NCBI GenBank assembly: GCA_021160155.1
Contig: JAGHDB010000104.1
Location: 1-5,876 of the forward strand
Direction of reading: 5' to 3'
Length of the DNA: 5,876 bases
Source: Bacteroidales bacterium
Lineage (GTDB): Bacteria; Bacteroidota; Bacteroidia; Bacteroidales; UBA12481
This document shows, in pieces, positions 1-5,876 of the stretch. Each line of letters begins with the position of its first letter. Positions within the stretch are counted from its first letter, which is position 1. Below the pieces are notes generated by a model that was not told where the DNA came from, did not search any database, and worked only from the letters and a program-made list of their open reading frames with translations. A program made the translations under genes and the position numbers.

Positions 1-24
1 CTATAATACATTAAGTCTTTTATT

Positions 25-2853
25 ATGAAGAGATTATTCTGGCTGTCCATCCGGATCGCAGGTATGCTTTGCTTGCCCGTTTTAATACAAGCACAGGAGA
101 TACGTTCGGTGGAGTTGAACCATGCAGAAAAAATATCCGTACGTGGCTTTATTTCCGATACAGGAACCATGTTTCCTCTGAAAACACCTTTATTCTCTTT
201 CAGGCTTAATGATAAGTTAGTGTATTCAACAGATTTTCAAATGATCCGGTCAAATGACACCCTCACCGCTCATCTGCAAAATCGATTAACACTTACTTAC
301 CATCCGGTACCCGGGTTTTCACCGGGATGGAAAAGTGTGGTAACCCTTTCGAACCAATCAAATGATACACTTGAGATTACCAATGTGGTTCCTTTTGGTC
401 AATACCCCGACCGGGTGTACCTCACCGGTTTGGGCCGGCATTATCTTTCACGTACGCATTTATTCCGGCCCGGTCTTGAACCGGTGAATGTGATCATGCC
501 GGATAATGCCTGGGAATCAGGGTTTTGTGAACTAGCGGGTAAAGATATTCAGGTTGCGGCACTGGCCCGCAGGACCGCTGCAAACAGGGCCGGAGTCAGA
601 CGGTTTGAAACTCTGCTGTTTCCGGGAGGATCAGTAACCTATACCTTTTATGCCGATCGTTATGAAGGAGTCTGGCAGGAGGGCCTCCGGATGATTTTTC
701 AACAGCGTATGCTGTATGACCTGTCCGGTTTTAATGATTCATTGTATCAAAGAAACGACCTGAAGTGGATCAGGCATAGCTACGCCAGCCACCTGCTGTA
801 TGCCTGGGATCATCAGTTTTACGAGAGCCGTGAGTTGAAAAACCGGCTTGAAGAATTTATTCGACGCGGAAAGAGATGGTATGGCGGGGATGATTTTATC
901 GGGATATGGCCTACGTGGCCTTCATTGGGACTGGATCAGCGTAACCAATGGGATCTCTTCCGGGATTTACCGGGAGGATTGGATGCACTGCGCGAAATTG
1001 CCAAAATGTGTCGCTCATACGGGACCCGTTTTTTTATCTGCTACAATCCATGGGATGAGGATACCCGCGCCGAAAACCAATACTCCGGAATGGCAGATCT
1101 GATCAAACAGATCGGAGCTGACGGAGTAGTGCTGGATACCCGGGGAAGTTCATCTGTTGAATTGCAGCGGACAGCCGACAGTGTCAGAAAAGGCGTGGTG
1201 ATGTACAGTGAGGGAATGGCCGTACCACATGATATGCAGGGTATTGTGGCCGGTCGTGTGCATAATGCACTCTACTATCCACCTATGTTAAATCTCAATA
1301 AGTTGATTAAACCTGACTTTGCCATTTTCAGAGTGGCAGAACTGGCATACGAACCCATACGACGAGAGTATGCTACCTCATTATTTAACGGATACGGTAC
1401 CGAGTTGAATATTTTTAAACCGGGTCGCCCGGATTGGATAGAACGGGATTACAGGTTCTTCGGACAAACCTTGCGGATTCTTAGGGAAAATACCGACAAT
1501 TTTACCGGGAAAGATTTTACGCCGCTGATTTCTACGCTGCATGACCGGATATATGTAAATGAATGGCCCGGCGAGCATAAAACGGTTTTTACTATTTTTA
1601 GTTTGATTCCGGAGGGTTTTGACGGACCGTTATTTGAGTATGCCACACCGGATGACATGCACTGGGTGGATGTCTGGAATCATCATGAGTTGCAACCCGA
1701 TACAACCGGAGGTCACAGCCTGATACCGGTTACCACAGACGCATTTAATCATTCGCAACTGGGTACCAATAATGAAGGAGCAGTAGGTGCCGTGATCCTG
1801 TTTCCAAAATGGTTGAACGTGGATATACATATCGACCGGCTTACCGTATCATCTGTTCGTGGCGACCGGATCCTGATCTGGGCAGGAGATCCGGATTATG
1901 AGAAAAAACCTTTGGAGATTCCTGTTGAAGAAAAGAGTCTCAAACTGGGTGATTATTTCGGCCGTTATGAAGGTGATTTCATCATCCAGCTGTTTGAGAA
2001 AAATGAAATACTGGATGAACGGATAGTTTCAATTAAACCGGGTACCCCTCGTTTGATCAGCAGGTTTGTGCCTACTCCCCGGGTTGCGAAAGCTCCGAAG
2101 GGAATGGTGGAAATTCCGGCGGGGACCTTTACCTGGAAAACAACCCACGGGGATGAATTCATCGGTTATCCCGCCAGTCCGTATTACGGATTGATACAAA
2201 TGACAGGATTCTATATGGACCGTTACCCGGTTACCAACCGGGAATATTACCGTTTTATCCGTGCTGCCGGGTACACTCCGTCTGATACGGTTAACTTTTT
2301 AAAACACTGGATACATGGTAAACCGCCACGAAAACTACTCAATTACCCGGTAGTATATGTTTCTTATGAGGACGCACAGGCATACGCACAATGGGCTGAA
2401 AAACGCCTTCCGTCAGAGTTGGAGTGGCAGTATGCAGCCCAGACTCCGGATCTCAGGCCCTGGCCATGGGGTGAAGAAAAGGGAGTGAGCAGAGAGGTTG
2501 AACGGATAACCAATACCTTGACAGTTAAGAGGATAAAAGGTATTGACAGTACATTATGCAACCTTGGAAACGGAATGTTAGATCCGGTGGGAAGTCACCC
2601 CAAAGGAGTCAATCCCTATGGGCTTGAAGACCTGGTAGGCTCTGTCTGGCAACTGACCAATGATGAATATGATGATGGCAGTTACAACTTTATAATGCTC
2701 AAAGGAGGAAGTTATTTTAACCCCTCTTCAAGCTGGTGGTATGTACAGGGCGGCCCACGGGAACTCTATTACAGGCAAATGCTGCTGCGGGTTTCCAGAG
2801 GATTCGAAAGAAATGCGACAGTCGGATTTCGTTGTGTAAAAGATAAATTGTAA
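25..2853 (+). CDS. Secreted glycoside-hydrolase-like protein with C-terminal FGE/SUMF1-like domain
   Basis: Predicted exported protein of 942 residues. Residues 1-24 form a signal peptide (basic MKR start, hydrophobic core, IQA-QE cleavage site); Cys16 does not sit in a good lipobox, so it is probably not a lipoprotein. Residues ~25-220 are beta-rich. Residues ~225-530 resemble a glycoside hydrolase TIM barrel of the alpha-galactosidase-like type, with strand-like segments ending in WPTW (295-298), CYNPWDED (339-346), VVLDTRG (368-374) and MYSEG (393-397); Asp371 and Glu396 are candidate catalytic acids. Residues ~530-690 are again beta-rich. Residues 694-940 are a clear FGE-sulfatase fold: VEIPAGTF, YPVTNREYY (734-742), RLPSELEWQYAA (794-805), NPYGLEDLVGSVW (863-875), GGSYF (894-898) and a final GFRC. 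The two FGE active-site cysteines are replaced by Asn899 and Trp904, so formylglycine formation is unlikely. ATG 25 is chosen because it gives a full signal peptide. Substrate unknown; the hydrolase assignment is by pattern only. Confidence 0.85.
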   Translation: MKRLFWLSIRIAGMLCLPVLIQAQEIRSVELNHAEKISVRGFISDTGTMFPLKTPLFSFRLNDKLVYSTDFQMIRSNDTLTAHLQNRLTLTYHPVPGFSPGWKSVVTLSNQSNDTLEITNVVPFGQYPDRVYLTGLGRHYLSRTHLFRPGLEPVNVIMPDNAWESGFCELAGKDIQVAALARRTAANRAGVRRFETLLFPGGSVTYTFYADRYEGVWQEGLRMIFQQRMLYDLSGFNDSLYQRNDLKWIRHSYASHLLYAWDHQFYESRELKNRLEEFIRRGKRWYGGDDFIGIWPTWPSLGLDQRNQWDLFRDLPGGLDALREIAKMCRSYGTRFFICYNPWDEDTRAENQYSGMADLIKQIGADGVVLDTRGSSSVELQRTADSVRKGVVMYSEGMAVPHDMQGIVAGRVHNALYYPPMLNLNKLIKPDFAIFRVAELAYEPIRREYATSLFNGYGTELNIFKPGRPDWIERDYRFFGQTLRILRENTDNFTGKDFTPLISTLHDRIYVNEWPGEHKTVFTIFSLIPEGFDGPLFEYATPDDMHWVDVWNHHELQPDTTGGHSLIPVTTDAFNHSQLGTNNEGAVGAVILFPKWLNVDIHIDRLTVSSVRGDRILIWAGDPDYEKKPLEIPVEEKSLKLGDYFGRYEGDFIIQLFEKNEILDERIVSIKPGTPRLISRFVPTPRVAKAPKGMVEIPAGTFTWKTTHGDEFIGYPASPYYGLIQMTGFYMDRYPVTNREYYRFIRAAGYTPSDTVNFLKHWIHGKPPRKLLNYPVVYVSYEDAQAYAQWAEKRLPSELEWQYAAQTPDLRPWPWGEEKGVSREVERITNTLTVKRIKGIDSTLCNLGNGMLDPVGSHPKGVNPYGLEDLVGSVWQLTNDEYDDGSYNFIMLKGGSYFNPSSSWWYVQGGPRELYYRQMLLRVSRGFERNATVGFRCVKDKL

Positions 2854-2857
2854 GGGC

Positions 2858-3700
2858 TTAATCTTTGTAATTCAATCGCCCTGATTTTTCATTTATCTCA
2901 ACCAATTTTAATTCATTGAGTTTTTTGAATAATTCTTCAGCTCCCAGATCATCTTCAGCGGTTTCTCTTTTGATCAGATCAAGCAAATTGATTTTCAATT
3001 TTGGCCGCTTGATTTTTGATACACTGAAAAGTTTGCGAGCCACCTTTTCAACATTATAATCCAATGTGCCCAATGCTGTAATCTTGGCATCCACCTCTTC
3101 GGGAGTGATTTCTTTCTCAACTCTGGGTTTACGGGTTTTTTTGACTTTAGCGCCTTTTTGGGTTTTTGTTTTTTTGACAGCAGCTTTTTCACTTTCGCTT
3201 TTTGGCGGTCTGCCTCGTCTTTTCTTTTCAGGCTTTACTTCACCGGCTGCTTCAGTAGTTGTTTTTTTCGGACGTCCTTTTTTACCGGCTTTAGCTTTTT
3301 TTGGCCGACCTCTCTTTTTGCCGGTCCCGGTTTTCTTGGTTGCCACACCCTCAGGTTTGACCAGATCCACCGAAATACCCTGGTCTCTCAGAAAGATAAC
3401 CAGTTTATCATACCGTGAGGTTTTAGATACGATCAGAAAGTCGATCTCCTCTTCAGGATCCATTAACTGCCCGATGGTTAATACCATATGATTTGCAATA
3501 GACACCGCATCCATCCGGGCCGTGTCAATCCATATCAGATTATTGCCGTAATAGGGCAACTTTCTGATCAATTCTTTTGGAATTCTTGCATTGGAAGTAT
3601 CTGCATAAACATAAACCAGATAATAATCATCCTGCGTAAGAACCCGTTCTTTAATCAGTTTAAAGTCTTTTGTTTCGGTAAAATAAACAGTAGTAGCCAT
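2858..3700 (-). CDS. PIN-like domain protein with three AT-hooks
   Basis: A 280-residue cytoplasmic protein without signal peptide or membrane helix. Residues ~26-115 alternate beta and alpha (YYLVYVYAD, NNLIWIDTA, DFLIVSKTSRYDKLVIFLRDQGI) and resemble the PIN_7 group of PIN/NYN-like nuclease folds, in which an IVSKDxGFDPLI-type motif is usual. Here the first Asp of that motif is Thr94, while Asp98 is kept. Residues ~122-196 are a Lys/Arg-rich linker with three AT-hook motifs: KKRGRPKK (128-135), KKGRPKK (140-146) and KKRRGRPPK (159-167); AT-hooks of this type bind the minor groove of A/T-rich DNA. Residues ~199-280 look helical and end in a pattern compatible with a small winged helix (AEELFKKLNELKLVEI, then a turn). 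Likely a DNA-associated or nucleoid protein; nuclease activity is uncertain. ATG 3700 opens the PIN-like domain and follows an A/T-rich leader with no Shine-Dalgarno. The gene lies 70 bases after the lipoprotein gene and ends 4 bases from the converging gene. Confidence 0.85.
   Translation of the reverse strand: MATTVYFTETKDFKLIKERVLTQDDYYLVYVYADTSNARIPKELIRKLPYYGNNLIWIDTARMDAVSIANHMVLTIGQLMDPEEEIDFLIVSKTSRYDKLVIFLRDQGISVDLVKPEGVATKKTGTGKKRGRPKKAKAGKKGRPKKTTTEAAGEVKPEKKRRGRPPKSESEKAAVKKTKTQKGAKVKKTRKPRVEKEITPEEVDAKITALGTLDYNVEKVARKLFSVSKIKRPKLKINLLDLIKRETAEDDLGAEELFKKLNELKLVEINEKSGRLNYKD
3200..3319 (-). repeat. Degenerate AT-hook coding repeats
   Basis: This segment of the PIN-like gene codes for three spaced copies of a basic (R)GRPxK core, at residues 128-135, 140-146 and 159-167. 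The first two are separated by only four residues (AKAG) and look like a local duplication; the third is a diverged version with RRGRPPK. On the plus strand it appears as runs of T broken by GGNCGNCC-like blocks (for example around 3270-3277 and 3303-3310). The DNA copies are not identical, so this is an old or selected protein repeat rather than a fresh tandem repeat. Confidence 0.7.
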
Positions 3701-3770
3701 AAATAAATTAATTTTGCTACTAAAGTATATATTTAATTATTAATTAGCTCCTAAAAGGATTGATTTTTTA
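3701..3770 (-). promoter_or_regulatory. A/T-rich spacer, possible promoter of the AT-hook gene
   Basis: The 70 bases between the lipoprotein stop and the AT-hook gene start are strikingly A/T-rich: positions 3701-3746 hold only four G/C. On the minus strand, TACTTTAG (3727-3720) matches five of six fixed positions of the Bacteroidota -7 element TAnnTTTG, about 20 bases before the start codon. No TTG was found at the expected -33 spacing, so the promoter is weakly supported. A 10-base palindrome, AAATTAATTT, lies at 3705-3714. A short TCCT/AGGA inverted repeat (3749-3759) has no following T-tract and is not a convincing terminator, so read-through from the upstream operon stays possible. Confidence 0.3.
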
Positions 3771-4814
3771 TTATTTTCTTGCTTTTTTTATAATAAACGA
3801 AGTAATCAGGCTAATTACCGCTAATAATAATATTATTCCGGCCACAATAAATGCCCAGGTATTGACCACCCGGCTTTCAGCCTGCATGACAAGGTCTTTA
3901 AAAAAGAAATCATAATAACCGACATCCCACTTTATATCAGAACCCTCCATTTGGGTACTGTTGGTATCAAGCATCTGCCCCGGAAGGCGGATAATAAAAT
4001 GGTAATTATCATCACTGACATCCTGAAAAAAATCCATTTTATGATTAAATATTTTAAATGATGAGGCTGAATCATCTGCCAGTGCAGCCAATTCCGGATG
4101 TTTCATAAATTCAGACAGGGTTTTTAACAGGTCTTTAGCCCTGTCTCCATCGGAATTATCCTTCAGGTATTGAAAAATCTCACTTTTCTTCTGTTGTAAT
4201 TCTCCGGCAGTTATTCCTGTGGATGGTAATCCGGGTGCCGCCAGCAGGATGGTGAAGAACTCTTCATAAATGGATTTTTCAAGGAAAGTTTCGAATCGCT
4301 TTTCAGTTTGGTCATAAGCCTCTTTTACGTAAGCCGAATCTTTTTTTCGTGCCTCATCATCCTCGGCAATTAACCTGATCTCAACCGGTGTCAGGTAATC
4401 TTTCCAGTCAATCAGTTGAAACGGATTGCTGGCCGGTAGTGTCTCCTGGTATTTAAAATAGGTATAAAACCATCTGAACTGTTTTTTTAAAACGACATGA
4501 GACCGGATCTGTATTTTTGCAGAGTCTTGTGGATCAGACCATTTGTTAAGTAATTTGGGATTTTTAAAGTGTCTGGTGGCTACAAATTTCATTTTCTTGT
4601 CATCTACCGGGATCCAGGTAGTATCCCAGTCTGAATTCAACAAAGAAAAAACAGAATTCCCGATAATTTCATATGAGTCTCCTTTAAAGACCACTGTTTT
4701 ATCCAGGCTACCGTCGGGGTTAACCTCCGTAGTGAAATAGAGATCAAGGCAACCGGGTAGCAGCAGTAATCCGGCTGTCAGTATCGACATGGTTATCCAT
4801 CCTGATTTACGCAT
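3771..4814 (-). CDS. Lipoprotein with C-terminal transmembrane helix
   Basis: A 347-residue envelope protein of unknown function. It begins with a lipoprotein signal: MRK, a hydrophobic core, then the lipobox LPGC with Cys22 as the lipidated residue. The mature start (LDLYFTTEVNPDGSLDKTVVF) gives two beta strands around an NPDGS turn, vaguely like LppM/DUF3153-type lipoproteins; this similarity is weak. The middle (~120-250) is mostly helical and charged, followed by more beta structure. A second hydrophobic segment at ~319-342 ends in KKARK, which by the positive-inside rule puts the C-terminus in the cytoplasm and fixes the protein in the inner membrane with its bulk in the periplasm. Leu, not Asp, follows Cys22, so the lipid signal itself does not predict retention. 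It starts 8 bases after the anti-sigma stop, suggesting a shared operon and possibly a sensory or protective role in the same envelope pathway. ATG 4814 is preceded by A/T-rich sequence with no Shine-Dalgarno. Confidence 0.85.
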   Translation of the reverse strand: MRKSGWITMSILTAGLLLLPGCLDLYFTTEVNPDGSLDKTVVFKGDSYEIIGNSVFSLLNSDWDTTWIPVDDKKMKFVATRHFKNPKLLNKWSDPQDSAKIQIRSHVVLKKQFRWFYTYFKYQETLPASNPFQLIDWKDYLTPVEIRLIAEDDEARKKDSAYVKEAYDQTEKRFETFLEKSIYEEFFTILLAAPGLPSTGITAGELQQKKSEIFQYLKDNSDGDRAKDLLKTLSEFMKHPELAALADDSASSFKIFNHKMDFFQDVSDDNYHFIIRLPGQMLDTNSTQMEGSDIKWDVGYYDFFFKDLVMQAESRVVNTWAFIVAGIILLLAVISLITSFIIKKARK

Positions 4815-4822
4815 AATAGTAT

Positions 4823-5311
4823 TTATTTTAAATGAATCTTAGCAATAATTTCACGATTATTAAAAGGCCAGGGCAATTCTGTTTTATTCAGTTTAATCCT
4901 GGGTGCATTCGAACGGAACTGGTTTGGTGTATGCCAGCCGGTTTTACCGGCCAACCGGGATATTTTACGGCCGGATTGTACCTGTTCCATGGTAAAAAGA
5001 ATGATCAACAGCATAGCGGCTACTCCGGAGATAGTACGAACCAGGGTTAGTATCCGGTGACGGCTGTCTGCCTGTTTCAGAGTCAGGTCAGGTATTAGGA
5101 ATAATGACCGGCTTAATTCTGACCGGGTCATCTCCTGAGTAATCCTGTTTTGAATTAATAACCACTCCTCACGGGATTTACGACAGGTGGCACATTGTCG
5201 GATATGATCCTCCAGCAGAGTCATTTCCCGGGAGGTTAACTCCTCTTCTGATAAATACAACAATGGTTCCACGGTGTGGCAATTGTTGCTGTTTTTATTT
5301 CTTAATCTCAT
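4823..5311 (-). CDS. Zinc-binding (ZAS) transmembrane anti-sigma factor
   Basis: A 162-residue protein that probably binds and holds inactive the ECF sigma factor encoded just before it. The N-terminal cytoplasmic part has the zinc-binding anti-sigma signature Cys11 ... His36-x3-Cys40-x2-Cys43 (HIRQCATC), preceded by the usual helix SEEELTSREMTLLEDH. A single hydrophobic segment at ~88-107 (core GVAAMLLIILF) should cross the inner membrane, leaving a short basic periplasmic tail of about 50 residues that has no recognisable domain. Such a tail could be the sensing part or a protease target, but no motif shows which. The ATG at 5311 lies inside the sigma gene, overlapping it by 17 bases, and is chosen because the next Met (30) would lose Cys11. 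The family role is well established; the signal is unknown. Confidence 0.88.
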   Translation of the reverse strand: MRLRNKNSNNCHTVEPLLYLSEEELTSREMTLLEDHIRQCATCRKSREEWLLIQNRITQEMTRSELSRSLFLIPDLTLKQADSRHRILTLVRTISGVAAMLLIILFTMEQVQSGRKISRLAGKTGWHTPNQFRSNAPRIKLNKTELPWPFNNREIIAKIHLK

Positions 5312-5846
5312 AACCGATCCGGTTTAAGTGTTCTTTTAATTTTTTTCTGGCGAGATACAGGTTCGTTTTTATACTTCCTTCAGATAATCCTGTATTTTCC
5401 ATTACTTCGGATACCGAAAGAGATTCAAGATCTCTCATGGCAAATACTTTTTGCTGAATGCGCGGCAGCGTAAGTATCCATTTTCGTATGTGATCCAGCA
5501 ATTCAAGATGCTCCAACGGATTTGCCGTTTCATTCACAGAGGTGGAAGTTTCATAACGGGGAATCATCGGTGTCTGCCTCGACTGTTTTCGCAAATGATC
5601 AATGGATTGATTTCTGACTACCGCAAAGAGCCAGGATTTAATTGAAGTGCCATGATTCAACCGACGGCATGATTTCCAGGTTTTCAGATAGACCTCCTGC
5701 AGTACGTCTTGCACCTCCTCGGTGTTACCCAGGTATTTCATGGCGATTCTGGAAGTATAATCACTGGTAAGCCGGATCAGTTCCCTGAAAGCATCCTGAT
5801 CTCCAGTTCCGCTTCGGGTGACAAGCTGCCGGAGTATTTCATCCAT
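5295..5846 (-). CDS. ECF-type RNA polymerase sigma factor (sigma-70 family)
   Basis: A 183-residue sigma factor of the extracytoplasmic-function class, which directs RNA polymerase to a small stress or signal regulon. Region 2 spans ~20-90: AFRELIRLTSDYTSRIAMKYLG, then EEVQDVLQEVYLKTW (43-57, core binding) and IKSWLFAVVRNQSIDHLRK (69-87, -10 recognition). A short linker (~91-115) lacks regions 1 and 3, as usual for the class. Region 4 spans ~117-174: LPRIQQKVFAMRDLESLSVSEVMENTGLSEGSIKTNLYLARKKLKEHL, with the helix-turn-helix at ~144-170 for the -35 element. The gene is first in the minus-strand block and overlaps the anti-sigma gene by 17 bases, giving a standard sigma/anti-sigma pair. Only 30 bases of leader are in the window, all A/T-rich, so autoregulation cannot be judged. 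ATG 5846 gives a normal family length. Confidence 0.95.
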   Translation of the reverse strand: MDEILRQLVTRSGTGDQDAFRELIRLTSDYTSRIAMKYLGNTEEVQDVLQEVYLKTWKSCRRLNHGTSIKSWLFAVVRNQSIDHLRKQSRQTPMIPRYETSTSVNETANPLEHLELLDHIRKWILTLPRIQQKVFAMRDLESLSVSEVMENTGLSEGSIKTNLYLARKKLKEHLNRIGYEIKK

Positions 5847-5876
5847 ATTTTATAATTGTATCACTATTCATTATAC

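Noticed and set aside
2..7. TATAAT hexamer 18 bases before the start of the secreted enzyme gene
   Set aside because: An isolated match in A/T-rich sequence at the window edge; no -35 partner can be seen and the likely phylum uses a different -7/-33 consensus.
848..1102. An 84-codon plus-strand frame inside the secreted enzyme gene
   Set aside because: It lies wholly within the barrel-coding region in another frame, has no recognisable motif and no leader.
2104..2844. A functional sulfatase-maturing formylglycine-generating enzyme
   Set aside because: Both active-site cysteines are missing and no sulfatase gene is in the window.
3066..3491. A 141-codon open frame on the plus strand opposite the AT-hook gene
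   Set aside because: Its Phe/Leu/Ser-rich product is what the complement of a Lys/Arg-rich coding region gives; the minus-strand frame has a recognisable domain order and the AT-hooks.
3749..3759. TCCT/AGGA inverted repeat after the lipoprotein gene as a terminator
   Set aside because: The stem is only four base pairs and no T-tract follows on the minus strand.

Overview
The window looks like chromosomal DNA from a member of the Bacteroidota (or a close FCB-group relative). The reasons are indirect. None of the five start codons has a convincing Shine-Dalgarno sequence, and all but one follow A/T-rich leaders. The exported protein has a signal peptide with a likely cleavage just before Gln. 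The ECF sigma/ZAS anti-sigma pair and the FGE-like composite enzyme are also common in that phylum. No phylogenetic marker gene is present, so this placement is an inference.

Layout. One long plus-strand gene (25-2853) encodes a secreted 942-residue protein. It has an N-terminal beta-rich region, a glycoside-hydrolase-like barrel, a second beta-rich segment and a C-terminal formylglycine-generating-enzyme-like (FGE/SUMF1) domain that lacks both catalytic cysteines. It converges on a minus-strand block with only 4 bases between the two stop codons. Read in transcription order, that block is an ECF sigma factor (5846-5295), an overlapping zinc-binding membrane anti-sigma factor (5311-4823), and a lipoprotein with an extra C-terminal membrane helix (4814-3771). 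After a 70-base A/T-rich gap comes a PIN-like/AT-hook protein (3700-2858). There are no RNA genes, mobile elements, CRISPR arrays or gene-free stretches over 300 bases.

How they may work together. Sigma factor, anti-sigma factor and lipoprotein are packed like one operon (17-base overlap, then an 8-base gap) and probably form an envelope-signalling unit, with the lipoprotein as an accessory or target. The AT-hook gene may be read through from that operon or have its own promoter in the A/T-rich gap. The secreted enzyme is on the opposite strand and nothing in the sequence links it to the sigma factor. The two most interesting proteins are the composite enzyme with a cysteine-less FGE domain and the PIN-like protein with three AT-hooks, whose nuclease residues look partly lost.
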